DNA of 19,368 nt from Candidatus Thioglobus sp. (GCA_015163925.1 JAAOIF010000003.1:1-19368), one strand, 5' to 3'. Shown: positions 1 to 8,901, numbered from the stretch's first letter. Translations and numbers: made by a program. The notes: generated by a model from the sequence alone, not told the origin.

Positions 1-12
1 AGTGAGTTCTGA

Positions 13-171
13 GAAAATCCCGCTACGCCCGGGAGTGCAGAGGTAGGAAAAATTAAGCACGAGCATTACACCGCTATTATCACTTACAGAGATTCAAATA
101 TTCGGATTATTTCAATCCGTTCATCCAGAAAAAATGAGGTAGTTTTTTATGAAAACAACAAAATTAGATAA
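13..171 (+). pseudogene. BrnT-family toxin, C-terminal fragment
   Basis: Reading frame 1 is open from base 13, after a TGA at 10-12, to a TAA at 169-171. From about base 43 it encodes residues ending VGKIKHEHYTAIITYRDSN then IRIISIRSSRKNEVVFYE. The block of a beta strand followed by IRIIS and a basic helix is the typical C-terminal half of BrnT ribonuclease toxins, as I know the family. No start codon with a ribosome site precedes it, and the first 40 bases do not read as BrnT, so the N-terminal half is absent or lies across a junction. It overlaps the start of the following antitoxin by 23 bases, the usual toxin-first BrnT-BrnA order. The fragment is unlikely to be active. Confidence 0.6.
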
Positions 172-379
172 AAAATTTGACGACAATCAGCAAGATATTT
201 TGCAACATTTTGACATATCAAATGTGCGGCTTGTGAATGAAAAACCCAAACGCATTAATATTGATTTTCCAACATGGATGGTGCAAAGTTTAGACAAAGA
301 AGCCAAGCATATCGGCATTAGCCGTCAAGCTGTGATTAAAACCTGGGTCGCTGAAAGGTTAAACTCCAGCATTCGTTAA
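149..379 (+). CDS. BrnA-like / CopG-type antitoxin
   Basis: A small basic protein of 76 residues. Residues 36-72 form a ribbon-helix-helix: a strand RINIDF, then helix TWMVQSLDKEAKHIG, a turn, and helix SRQAVIKTWVAERL. This fold binds operator DNA as a dimer and, in BrnTA and related type II systems, neutralises the toxin encoded just upstream and represses the pair. Here the preceding frame ends with a BrnT C-terminus that overlaps this gene by 23 bases, which supports the assignment. The toxin is incomplete, so the antitoxin may be an orphan. leuC follows after 12 bases and may be read from the same transcript. The start at 149 is the first ATG of the frame; a purine-rich stretch (GAGGTAG) lies about 8 bases upstream. 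Confidence 0.75.
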   Translation: MKTTKLDKKFDDNQQDILQHFDISNVRLVNEKPKRINIDFPTWMVQSLDKEAKHIGISRQAVIKTWVAERLNSSIR

Positions 380-391
380 GATTTTATAATT

Positions 392-1783
392 ATGCCGCAA
401 ACACTTTACGACAAACTTTTTTTGGCACATTCGGTGCGTTCCGATGGCGGCAATCACCTTTTGTATATTGACCGGCAGCTGATTCATGAGGTTACTTCGC
501 CGCAGGCTTTTGAGGGTTTGAAACTCGCCAAACGGAAACTCTGGCGGGTGGCTACTAATCTTGCTGTGCCGGACCATAATGTGCCGACCACCGAGCGCTC
601 ATCAGGGGTTGAAGGCATTGCTGACCCGATTTCAAAATTGCAAATTCAAACTCTGGATAAAAACTGCGCTACTTTTGAGATTGATGAAATCAAAATGAAC
701 GATATTCGGCAAGGAATCGTCCATGTGGTCGGGCCGGAACAGGGGGCGACTTTGCCCGGAATGTCCATTGTCTGCGGCGATTCCCACACTTCCACTCACG
801 GCGCGCTCGGGGCGTTAGCATTCGGAATTGGCACCTCAGAAATCGAACATGTGCTGGCAACCGGTTGCTTGTGGCAGGCGAAATCCAAAAATCTGAAAAT
901 CCAAGTCAGCGGCAAACTCCAGCAAAGCGTTAGTGCCAAAGACTTAGCACTTTACATCATCGGGCAAATCGGCACTGCTGGTGGCAGCGGCTACGCCATA
1001 GAATTTGCCGGAAATACTATTGAAAATCTGTCCATTGAAGGCCGAATGACCCTTTGTAATATGGCGATTGAGGCTGGCGCTCGGGTCGGAATGGTGGCAG
1101 TTGATGAAAAAACTATTGAATATATCAAAGGCCGCCCGCTCGCCCCGACAGGTAAGGCTTTGGAGGCGGCGCTGAAATATTGGCAAACTTTGCATTCTGA
1201 CGCTAATGCCGATTTTGACAAAACTATTAGCTTTGATGCTCTGAAAGTCAAGCCACAAGTGACTTGGGGCACTTCTCCGGAAATGGTAATTGCTATTGAT
1301 GAGTGCGTGCCGAATCCGGCAAATGCTAATAATTCTGTGCAGAAAACCAGTTGGCAAAATGCTCTGAATTACACGAATCTAAAGGCCGGCAGCAAAATCA
1401 CCGACATCAAAATTGACAAAGTATTTATCGGCTCTTGCACTAATTCCAGAATTGAAGATTTGCGCATCGCCGCCGCCGCCCTCAAAGGCAAACACATCGC
1501 CGCAAACATCAAGCTAGCCTTAGTCGTCCCCGGCTCCGGCTTGGTAAAACAGCAAGCCGAAAGTGAGGGCTTGGATGAAATTTTCATCAACGCCGGATTT
1601 GAGTGGCGTGAGGCCGGCTGCTCAATGTGTCTGGCGATGAATGCCGATAAATTAGCAGCCGGCGAGCGCTGTGCTTCAACCTCCAACCGCAACTTTGAAG
1701 GCCGGCAAGGACAAGGCTCATTCACCCATCTCGTCAGCCCCCACACCGCCGCCAACAGTGCGATTTGTGGGAGTTTTTGTTAA
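392..1783 (+). CDS. leuC: 3-isopropylmalate dehydratase large subunit
   Basis: LeuC (463 residues, normal length about 465) with LeuD isomerises 2-isopropylmalate to 3-isopropylmalate in leucine biosynthesis, using a 4Fe-4S cluster as in aconitase. It aligns almost end to end with the E. coli protein as I remember it: start [48 protein letters not shown], and [14 protein letters not shown]. The three expected cluster cysteines are present at C349, C410 and C413 (the latter two in GCSMC). The C-terminus (ending ICGSFC) is two or three residues shorter than usual but otherwise normal. No clear Shine-Dalgarno precedes 392; the start is chosen by alignment. The usual partner leuD is not next to it: a DUF4160 gene follows after 17 bases and the sequence then breaks, so leuD and leuB must lie elsewhere. 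Confidence 0.96.
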   Translation: MPQTLYDKLFLAHSVRSDGGNHLLYIDRQLIHEVTSPQAFEGLKLAKRKLWRVATNLAVPDHNVPTTERSSGVEGIADPISKLQIQTLDKNCATFEIDEIKMNDIRQGIVHVVGPEQGATLPGMSIVCGDSHTSTHGALGALAFGIGTSEIEHVLATGCLWQAKSKNLKIQVSGKLQQSVSAKDLALYIIGQIGTAGGSGYAIEFAGNTIENLSIEGRMTLCNMAIEAGARVGMVAVDEKTIEYIKGRPLAPTGKALEAALKYWQTLHSDANADFDKTISFDALKVKPQVTWGTSPEMVIAIDECVPNPANANNSVQKTSWQNALNYTNLKAGSKITDIKIDKVFIGSCTNSRIEDLRIAAAALKGKHIAANIKLALVVPGSGLVKQQAESEGLDEIFINAGFEWREAGCSMCLAMNADKLAAGERCASTSNRNFEGRQGQGSFTHLVSPHTAANSAICGSFC

Positions 1784-1800
1784 ATAATTAGGGGTAAAAT

Positions 1801-2971
<1,171 letters not shown>

Positions 2972-3003
2972 TTAACTCTCCGTTATTGATTAAAAGAACC
3001 GCT

Positions 3004-3032
3004 ATGATACAAGAGCAATTAAATAATGTAAA
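3004..3032 (-). promoter_or_regulatory. Probable sigma70-type promoter of cbbL
   Basis: Read on the minus strand, TTTACA (bases 3032-3027) and TATCAT (3009-3004) are separated by exactly 17 bases, a good match to -35 and -10 hexamers. The transcript would start about 25 bases before the cbbL ATG, whose GGAGAG ribosome site lies between. The 95-base gap between cbbL and cbbR contains no better pair. Prediction from pattern only. Confidence 0.5.
3019..3031. promoter_or_regulatory. Possible CbbR operator
   Basis: TTA-N7-TAA fits the TNA-N7-TNA half-site pattern described for CbbR proteins. It overlaps the -35 element of the predicted cbbL promoter in the gap between divergent cbbL and cbbR, where a LysR activator is expected to bind. 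The gap is AT-rich, so chance matches are likely. Confidence 0.3.
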
Positions 3033-3066
3033 ATAATATTTTTTTAACAAATCATCAATTTTACTT

Positions 3067-3945
3067 ATGATTAATTACACACTTAAGCAACTGTATAGTT
3101 TTGAGGCGGTTGTGCGGCTGAAAAGTTTTACCAAGGCCAGCAAAGAGCTAAATATCACTCAGCCAGCGGTTTATATGCAAATTCAGCAGCTGCGGAAAAA
3201 TATTAATTCGGACTTGATAAATATTCAAGGAAAAGCCGTCAGCCCGACTTTTATCGGCAAAAAATTCTACCAAACCTGCTTGGATATTATTACTAAATTA
3301 GAGCAAAGTAAATCCGAAATTGAGCAAACTTTGGACCCCAAATCTGGGCATTTGCAAATCTCTGTTGCCACTACTACTAACTCGTTTGTCAGCCGGATTT
3401 TGGCAAAATTTAAACAACAAAATCCGCAAATGACATTTTATTTGGAGGTTACAAATCGCAAATCTTTGTTAGAAAAACTCAAAAATAATCAAACTGATTT
3501 AGTGATTATGGGCGAGCCGCCAGCGGATATGCCGCTTGCCACTCAGCCGTTTATGGAAAATCCGCTAATTGCCATTGCCCACCCGGCGCACCCCTTGCTA
3601 AAAAATAAAAATAATTCTATTAAGGCGTTAAATAAAGAAACCCTAATTACTCGTGAGCAAGGCTCTGGAACCCGCATTACCATTGAGCGAATGACCGGAA
3701 TGGGCTTTAATTCTGATATTGAAATCAACTCAAATGAGGCAATTATTCAAGCAGTTCAGGCGGGCTTAGGGATTGGTTTTGTCTCCAAACACACGGTCAA
3801 ATTAGAGCTGCAAAACGGTATTATTCAGCAGCTAAATGTGGATAAATTTCCCATCACTCGGCACTGGTTTGTGGTGCATACTAAAACCCAGCTTTCGCCG
3901 ATAGCACAACGCTTTAAGGCTTTTATTCTTGAAAATGGAGACTGA
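3067..3945 (+). CDS. cbbR: LysR-family regulator, CbbR type
   Basis: A 292-residue LysR-type regulator of normal length. Residues 3-62 form the winged helix-turn-helix (YTLKQLYSFEAVVRLKSFT, then ASKELNITQPAVYMQIQQL). The VYMQIQQL recognition helix, in place of the more common VSxQI, is typical of CbbR and its relatives. Residues 90-290 are the two-lobed effector-binding domain (HLQISVATTTNSFVSRIL, ITREQGSGTRITIER, AVQAGLGIGFVSKHTV). CbbR activates Calvin cycle operons in response to metabolites such as RuBP or NADPH. The divergent position to cbbL with a 95-base shared control region strongly supports this role. It ends 3 bases from the convergent purU stop, leaving no space for a terminator. 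There is no strong Shine-Dalgarno, so the start is chosen by alignment. Confidence 0.88.
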   Translation: MINYTLKQLYSFEAVVRLKSFTKASKELNITQPAVYMQIQQLRKNINSDLINIQGKAVSPTFIGKKFYQTCLDIITKLEQSKSEIEQTLDPKSGHLQISVATTTNSFVSRILAKFKQQNPQMTFYLEVTNRKSLLEKLKNNQTDLVIMGEPPADMPLATQPFMENPLIAIAHPAHPLLKNKNNSIKALNKETLITREQGSGTRITIERMTGMGFNSDIEINSNEAIIQAVQAGLGIGFVSKHTVKLELQNGIIQQLNVDKFPITRHWFVVHTKTQLSPIAQRFKAFILENGD

Positions 3946-3948
3946 GAT

Positions 3949-4800
3949 TTAAGCAAAAATCACGGTTTTATTATTACAAATTAAAACTCGGTCTTGGAGA
4001 TGATATTGCAAGCCTTTTGCAAGAGTAATTTTCTCAATATCTTGCCCCATTTTTTGCATCTCTTTAGCACTATTTGTATGATTTACGCGGACCACATCTT
4101 GCTCAATAATCGGCCCTTCATCCAAATTAGAAGTTACATAATGGCAGGTCGCCCCAATCAGTTTCACTCCCCTCTCAGCCGCCCTCTGGTAAGGGTTTGC
4201 GCCCACAAACGCCGGCAAAAATGAGTGATGAATATTAATAATTTTGCCAGCAAATTTAGCACATAAATCCTCAGGAATAATTTGCATATATCTCGCCAAA
4301 ACTATCACATCTGGTGCAAAATCAATCGCCGCTTGGCTCATATTAGCAAGGTCGGCAGCCTTAGTCTCAGGGCGAATTTCCACCTGCTGAAAATCCACAT
4401 CGTACCAGCTGGCAAGTTTGGCGAGTTTTGGATGATTTGCAAGCACTCCGACCACTTCTGCCTCAAGCTCATTTTCATGATTTCTATGCAGCAAATCCGC
4501 CACGCAATGGGAATTCTGAGACCCCATCAGCAAAATCCGCTTGAGTTTTGCAGCATCATTTAACTGCCAAATCATCGTATATTTTTTGGCAATATTAGCA
4601 AAATCCGCAGAAAAATCCGCAATGGAACAAGACAAATCGCCAGATTCAATCTCAATTCGCATAAAAAATCGCCGATTTTCAGCGTCCAAATGGTGATGAG
4701 CCTCTTTAATATTCCCGTTGCGCTGGAAAATAAACTGGCTGACTTTCGCCACCAAACCCTGTGCGTCAGGGCAAGAAATCAATAAGCGATAAATTTTCAT
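3949..4800 (-). CDS. purU: Formyltetrahydrofolate deformylase
   Basis: PurU (283 residues, family about 280) hydrolyses 10-formyl-THF to formate and THF, balancing one-carbon pools and feeding PurT. An N-terminal ACT domain (residues 1-80: YRLLISCPDAQGLVAKVSQF) precedes a formyltransferase domain. The catalytic trio is visible as N189 and H191 in INIHHSFLPAFVGANPYQRA and D227 in NLDEGPII. GATCHYVT is also conserved. The ATG at 4800 overlaps the argJ stop by four bases (ATGA), so the two are translationally coupled. The stop lies 3 bases from the end of convergent cbbR. This is the last gene of the minus-strand group that begins with the toxin-antitoxin pair. Confidence 0.95.
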   Translation of the reverse strand: MKIYRLLISCPDAQGLVAKVSQFIFQRNGNIKEAHHHLDAENRRFFMRIEIESGDLSCSIADFSADFANIAKKYTMIWQLNDAAKLKRILLMGSQNSHCVADLLHRNHENELEAEVVGVLANHPKLAKLASWYDVDFQQVEIRPETKAADLANMSQAAIDFAPDVIVLARYMQIIPEDLCAKFAGKIINIHHSFLPAFVGANPYQRAAERGVKLIGATCHYVTSNLDEGPIIEQDVVRVNHTNSAKEMQKMGQDIEKITLAKGLQYHLQDRVLICNNKTVIFA

Positions 4801-6068
4801 GTGCGATAATCGGTATTTATTTTGATATAATCAAATGATAAATCGGTGGTCCAAACGCTTTCGCAAGTGGTATTTTTGCCGATTTTAATATCAATTAAAA
4901 TTTCACTTTTTGCCATTTCCTCAGCCCCCTGTTTTTCGGTGTAATTTTGGTTCAATTCGCCGTTTTTAATCAAGCAAACCGCGCCCAAATAAATATCTAC
5001 ATCTGCCACTTTTAAGTCCGAAATATTTGCCCGACCGACCGCTGCCAAAATCCGCCCCCAATTAGCATCAGCGGCAAAAATCGCAGTTTTCACCAAAGGC
5101 GAATGTGCCACAGTATAAGCCACTTCCAAGCAATCTGCACTGGATTTTCCCGCCACCCGAACCTCCACAAATTTAGTCGCCCCCTCGCCGTCTTTGATAA
5201 TTTGCTGCGCCAAAGACTTCGTAACTGCGTTCAAAGCTGATTGAAATTCATCCAAACAATCCGCCAGCCGAACCTCCAAAACCCCCGTAGCACTAAGCGT
5301 GCAAGCATCATTCGTGGAAGTATCGCCATCAACAGTAATGCGATTAAACGACTGATTTACCGCTATATTTAAGCAATTTTGCAGCTCAGATTTCTTCGCA
5401 GAAATATCAGTAAAAATGAAACTCAGCATCGTTGCCATATCCGGTCGAATCATTCCAGAACCCTTAGCAATCCCAGTGATACTAACGGTTTTGCCGTTAA
5501 TTTCAAATTGACTATTAGCAGTTTTTTGCTTCAAATCGGTGGTCAAAATCGCAGCCGCCACCTGCGGTAAATTATCAACTGAAATTCCAGCAGCTAATTG
5601 CTTAATATTATCCTCAAAACACGCCATCGGTAAGGGTTTGCCAATTACTCCGGTGGAAAACGGCAACACTTCAGACGGCTCAATTCCTAATTCATCAGCC
5701 ACCATTTTGCAAGTCTCAAAAGCATTTTCCAGCCCCACCGTGCCACTCGCCAAACCCGTGCCAGCGTTAGCATTGCCGGTATTTATCAGCAAAGCTCTGA
5801 TGTCATTTTGCAAGTGATTTTTTGCCACTAACACCGGTGCGGCGCAGAAAATATTCTGAGTAAAAACCGCCGCTGTGGTGGTATTTTCAGCCAATAAAAT
5901 TACTGATAAATCCAATTTTTTAGTATCATCAGGCTTTGAATTTGTATCTGAATTTATGCCCAAATCTATGCCTGAATTTTTGTCTAAATCTGTGCCTGAA
6001 TTTTGGGCGTTTTTAATCCCAGCATTCAACGCATTAGATTTAACACCTTTGATTTTTAATAAATTCAT
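4797..6068 (-). CDS. argJ: Bifunctional ornithine acetyltransferase / N-acetylglutamate synthase
   Basis: ArgJ transfers the acetyl group of N-acetylornithine to glutamate, closing the acetyl cycle of arginine synthesis; bifunctional forms also use acetyl-CoA. The precursor cleaves itself before a threonine, here T213 in RPDMATMLSF. Other family marks are VFTQNIFCAAPV (68-79), LLINTGNANAGTG, the oxyanion segment STGVIG (138-143), TTDLK, and TVDGDTSTNDACTL. Length is 423 against about 405 because residues 22-48, before the first conserved core strand, are a low-complexity Asn/Ser/Asp/Lys insert made of 8-residue repeats. The ATG overlaps the toxin stop by 4 bases and the TGA overlaps the purU start by 4 bases. 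I cannot tell from sequence whether it is mono- or bifunctional. Confidence 0.95.
   Translation of the reverse strand: MNLLKIKGVKSNALNAGIKNAQNSGTDLDKNSGIDLGINSDTNSKPDDTKKLDLSVILLAENTTTAAVFTQNIFCAAPVLVAKNHLQNDIRALLINTGNANAGTGLASGTVGLENAFETCKMVADELGIEPSEVLPFSTGVIGKPLPMACFEDNIKQLAAGISVDNLPQVAAAILTTDLKQKTANSQFEINGKTVSITGIAKGSGMIRPDMATMLSFIFTDISAKKSELQNCLNIAVNQSFNRITVDGDTSTNDACTLSATGVLEVRLADCLDEFQSALNAVTKSLAQQIIKDGEGATKFVEVRVAGKSSADCLEVAYTVAHSPLVKTAIFAADANWGRILAAVGRANISDLKVADVDIYLGAVCLIKNGELNQNYTEKQGAEEMAKSEILIDIKIGKNTTCESVWTTDLSFDYIKINTDYRT
5950..6009. repeat. 24-bp tandem repeat inside argJ
   Basis: Two and a half copies of a 24-base unit starting GAATTT at 5950, 5974 and 5998. Each unit is itself built from two similar 12-base halves (GAATTTATGCCC / AAATCTATGCCT). 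In the argJ frame the unit encodes 8 residues (NSGTDLDK, NSGIDLGI, then a degenerate NSDTNSKP). The length keeps the reading frame. Confidence 0.7.
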
Positions 6069-6394
6069 TGCCTTGAAAGTGTATCAAATAAAATATCTTT
6101 AAAATCCCGACTGCTATCAATAATCAATAAAATTATCACTTGATTGGCGGATTTAATTTGGTAAATAATTTTCCAACGCTGGTGCATTACAAATTTGTAA
6201 TCCGACTGATTAAATGATTTTAATTCGTCAATATTGCGTCCGCGTTCAGGCATCAAACACAATTCGTTAGCCGCTTGCTCTATGTTTGTTAAAATTTTAT
6301 CAGCAATACTAACGCTGTCAGCAACAGCAATATAGAGAATTATTTCTTTTAAACTTGTTTTTGCCGTGTCAGACCATTTGATTTTATGTGTCAT
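6065..6394 (-). CDS. RelE/ParE-family toxin
   Basis: A 109-residue protein with the compact RelE/ParE fold pattern: IKWSDTAKTSLKEIILYIA (first strand and helix), a second helix ADKILTNIEQAANELCLMPERGRN, then the strands YKFVMHQRWKIIYQI and VIILLIIDSSRDF. The PERGR turn and the R-x-IYxI strand are typical. RelE types cut mRNA on the ribosome and ParE types poison gyrase; the sequence does not settle which. The antitoxin gene upstream overlaps it by four bases (ATGA), as expected for a pair, and its own stop overlaps the argJ start by four bases. Confidence 0.85.
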   Translation of the reverse strand: MTHKIKWSDTAKTSLKEIILYIAVADSVSIADKILTNIEQAANELCLMPERGRNIDELKSFNQSDYKFVMHQRWKIIYQIKSANQVIILLIIDSSRDFKDILFDTLSRQ

Positions 6395-6669
6395 TTAAGT
6401 AAATCTAACTTTTGTCTGATTTCTTCAAAAACTTCCTCTTGCGGCGTCCAATTGCCTTTTTCAACCTGTGCTTCGCTGATTGTAATCAGCTTGGATAAAG
6501 CCGCCATTTCTTGCACATCGTCATAACTTTTAATGTCTTGCACCACGGCTTTGGCTTCGCCGTTTTGAGTAATAATCATCGGCCGTTTGTTTTCAGTAAT
6601 GGTTTTGATGACTTTTGCAGCGTTGTTTTTCAGGTAGCTGATGGGTTTGATGTCTTCACTGAGTCGCAT
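6391..6669 (-). CDS. Phd/YefM-family antitoxin
   Basis: A 92-residue protein starting MRLSEDIKPISYLKNNAAKV, then ENKRPMIITQNGEAKAVVQDI, which is the N-terminal DNA-binding and dimerisation fold of Phd/YefM antitoxins. The acidic C-terminal tail (from about residue 70) would wrap the toxin. I chose the ATG at 6669 because GGAG sits 6 bases upstream; a longer TTG start at 6681 would place that ribosome site inside the gene. It is the first gene of a four-gene chain (antitoxin, toxin, argJ, purU) joined by ATGA overlaps. A TATAAT box lies upstream. The complex with its toxin probably represses this promoter, as in other type II systems. Confidence 0.85.
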   Translation of the reverse strand: MRLSEDIKPISYLKNNAAKVIKTITENKRPMIITQNGEAKAVVQDIKSYDDVQEMAALSKLITISEAQVEKGNWTPQEEVFEEIRQKLDLLK

Positions 6670-6692
6670 AATTTTCTCCAAAAAAAGATGAG

Positions 6693-6698
6693 ATTATA
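6693..6698 (-). promoter_or_regulatory. Probable -10 box for the antitoxin-toxin-argJ-purU operon
   Basis: A perfect TATAAT on the minus strand, 24 bases before the antitoxin ATG, in the 95-base gap behind the peroxidase gene. No convincing -35 hexamer is seen at 16-18 bases; the region there is AT-rich. Confidence 0.45.
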
Positions 6699-6764
6699 AC
6701 CTAAATTTGAGACTTAATTAATGACTTTTTGTAATACTTTTTATAAGACTAATTTATTTCATTA

Positions 6765-7880
6765 TTACAAAAAATGCTCAAAGCGTTTGTCGGTTAAGGT
6801 TTTTAAAAATGCAATAAGTGCTTGAATTTCCTCATCATTTAAGCCTAAATCTCCAAGTTCTTCGGTGTTTTTAGTTTCATCAACTTCCGCCGCCCGCCAT
6901 GGTTTTTTCGTCTCCGGATTTATGCCATTTTCAACATCTCGAGTGTTGTAAAACTCAATCACCGTCTGCAAATCATTGAAAATTCCATTATGCATATATG
7001 GCGCAGAAACGGCAATATTTCGCAAACTGCTGACCCGAAAAGCACCCTTCAGCTCGGCATTTTTGACCTTGGAATTATCAAATAATCCGTTATCAATAAA
7101 ATCATTTCCCTTGCTATTATGCCGTCTGACAAGGGAATTTGCCGGCACGCCGAGATTATCATAACTGAAATCTGTAAAAATACTTTCGGCTTTGGATGAG
7201 CTTTTTTCTGGCACCGGATGGCAGGCGGCGCAGTTGGCTTTTTCCTCGTCCTTAAAGAGTTTCAAGCCTAATTCCTCTTGCTCGCTGAGGCTAATTTTGC
7301 CATGCAGAAATTCATCAAATTTGGAGTCAAAAGAGGCAAAAGTTTGGCTTTTTTCAAAATTTACAATCGCATCAGAAACCGCTTTTACAACACTATTTTC
7401 ATCTTCAAAAACGCTTTTGCCATAAATTTTTATCAACTGTTTTTGGTATTTTTTCTGCATAGTTTTGAACAAATTTTCTTTGTTATTTTGCATTTCAAGT
7501 TGGTCAAATATTGGAGCTGAGGCTTGTTCTAATAAGGTTTTTGCCCGACCATTCAAAAATAAACCGCCAAGAAATAATCCATCATTCCATTCAAAATGAA
7601 ACTCCGGAACGAAGCCGACATAAGTGATATTTGGCACATTTATATCGCCTAAGGATTTGTCGTCTTGCCCCAAGGAAACCGCGCCAGCACCGGACAAACT
7701 GCTGGTAATATTACTTCTGGAATCACCAAATGCGGATTCTGGCTGATGGCAAGTGGAACAGGATTGTTTGGCGTTTTTGGATAAGGATTTGTCAAAAAAT
7801 AATTGCTTGCCAAGCCCGACCTTATCAGCATTTGCCCAGCAATTTCCAGAAAATATTAGTAATAAAATTAGCGTTTTCAT
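6765..7880 (-). CDS. Di-haem cytochrome c peroxidase (CcpA/MauG family)
   Basis: A 371-residue periplasmic protein. Residues 1-16 are a signal peptide (MKTLILLLIFSGNCWA). Two CXXCH haem sites are present: C41-C44-H45 (CSTCH) and C217-C220-H221 (CAACH), and PYMHNG near residue 307 is the conserved family motif after the second haem. Such enzymes reduce hydrogen peroxide with electrons from c-type cytochromes, while MauG relatives oxidise protein side chains. Its ATG overlaps by four bases the stop of an FTR1-like iron permease remnant. Related peroxidase genes occur beside FTR1 and imelysin genes in iron-uptake clusters, so a role in periplasmic iron handling is possible. No ribosome site is needed if it is translationally coupled to the permease. 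Confidence 0.9.
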   Translation of the reverse strand: MKTLILLLIFSGNCWANADKVGLGKQLFFDKSLSKNAKQSCSTCHQPESAFGDSRSNITSSLSGAGAVSLGQDDKSLGDINVPNITYVGFVPEFHFEWNDGLFLGGLFLNGRAKTLLEQASAPIFDQLEMQNNKENLFKTMQKKYQKQLIKIYGKSVFEDENSVVKAVSDAIVNFEKSQTFASFDSKFDEFLHGKISLSEQEELGLKLFKDEEKANCAACHPVPEKSSSKAESIFTDFSYDNLGVPANSLVRRHNSKGNDFIDNGLFDNSKVKNAELKGAFRVSSLRNIAVSAPYMHNGIFNDLQTVIEFYNTRDVENGINPETKKPWRAAEVDETKNTEELGDLGLNDEEIQALIAFLKTLTDKRFEHFL

Positions 7881-8128
7881 TTGGAATTTTTGGCATTTTT
7901 AATACTAAATGACCAGTAAAAAAACATTGAAAAAGTGAATAAATATTGCACTAAAAATTGCACCCATTCAGGCTTTGAATACCAGCCAAACAGTATATGC
8001 AGCGGGATTCCGAGCGTGCCGTTTTTGTGATTTAGCCAAGTTTTTGATGCGTTAAAAGCCTTCTCAAAAATCCAATGATTGCCATCAATTATGCCATAGC
8101 CTTTGAGCGCTGAAATGCCCTCGGATTC
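7877..8128 (-). pseudogene. C-terminal remnant of an FTR1-like iron permease
   Basis: An open frame of 83 codons with no start codon of its own, read from 8128 to a TGA at 7877-7879. It encodes LKGYGIIDGNHWIFEKAF, then a short loop and GTLGIPLHILFGWYSKPEW, then a hydrophobic helix VQFLVQYLFTFSMFFYWSF. The pattern of a helix end, a tryptophan- and asparagine-containing loop, a LFGY/W motif and a last membrane span resembles the C-terminus of FTR1/EfeU permeases. A TAA at 8129-8131 and the absence of the earlier spans show that the 5' part, about two-thirds of the gene, is missing. The TGA overlaps the peroxidase ATG by four bases. Family assignment is by resemblance only. Confidence 0.5.
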
Positions 8129-8154
8129 TTACATAATCTTGATTTTTTGCAACT

Positions 8155-8901
8155 ATGACTTTTTCTCATACTGAATTTTTATTGCTTGGGCTGATTTTTG
8201 TGTGGACTGGTTTTGTGCGCACGGGGCTTGGATTTGGCGGGGCGGCGTTGGGGTTGCCGTTGTTGTTGCTGCTGGGCGGCTCGCCGGTGTATTGGTTACC
8301 GCTGATTGGCATTCATCTTTTGTTTTTTGCCTCGCTGACTTTGAAAAAATCGCTCAAAAAAGTGGATTGGAATTACCTGAAAAAGTCGCTGGCGTGGATT
8401 ATTTTGCCGGCTTTGGCTGGGGTTTTTGGCTTGATTTCTCTGCCGGATAAATTGGTGATTATTTTTGTATATTTGATTACTATTTTTTATGGATTTATTT
8501 GGAGTTTGGGCATCAAAATTGCCTCGCACAGGGCTTGGATTGATAAAATTTTATTGCTGCTCGGAGGCTATGTGGCGGGCATTTCGCTGACCGGAGCGCC
8601 GCTGATTGTGGCAGTTTTTATGCGTCATATTACTAAGGAAAAATTGCGCAATACTTTGTTCGTTTTGTGGTTTATTTTGGTGAGTTTGAAGATGGCAACT
8701 TTTGTGGCATTTGAGGTTTTTATTGATTGGAAATTGTCCCTGAGCCTGCTTCCGGTGGCGGCGATTGGGCATATTATCGGACTAAAATTGCACCAGAAAA
8801 TTATCCAAAATGATGCTTTATTTAAGCGCATGACAATTTCCACATTAATAGTATCCAAAAACGCCTCAAACATCGTAAAAGATTCGCGTTTGTATTCCTG
8901 A
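8155..8901 (+). CDS. TauE/SafE-family permease, 3'-truncated
   Basis: A polytopic membrane protein of the TauE/SafE family, which includes exporters of sulfite, sulfoacetate and related anions. Family marks are the N-terminal FVRTGLGFGGAALGLPLLLL (residues 21-40), with its GFGG motif, and the internal pseudo-repeat GYVAGISLTGAPLIVAVFM. Five or six hydrophobic spans can be seen. The native sequence runs to about residue 226 (LFKRM); after that the frame reads the antisense of a secA fragment, giving STLIVSKNASNIVKDSRLYS. Only the last short helix is likely lost, since relatives are about 245-250 residues long. There is no Shine-Dalgarno before 8155, but a TGA at 8140 in frame excludes a much longer form. 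The substrate cannot be told from sequence. Confidence 0.8.
   Translation: MTFSHTEFLLLGLIFVWTGFVRTGLGFGGAALGLPLLLLLGGSPVYWLPLIGIHLLFFASLTLKKSLKKVDWNYLKKSLAWIILPALAGVFGLISLPDKLVIIFVYLITIFYGFIWSLGIKIASHRAWIDKILLLLGGYVAGISLTGAPLIVAVFMRHITKEKLRNTLFVLWFILVSLKMATFVAFEVFIDWKLSLSLLPVAAIGHIIGLKLHQKIIQNDALFKRMTISTLIVSKNASNIVKDSRLYS

Noticed and set aside
944..1755. Minus-strand frames opposite leuC
   Set aside because: They are shadows of a clear leuC gene, without similarity to known proteins and without ribosome sites.
6715..6764. Possible terminator after the peroxidase gene
   Set aside because: The ACTTTTT elements are direct, not inverted, repeats, and no stable GC stem followed by a T-run is seen.
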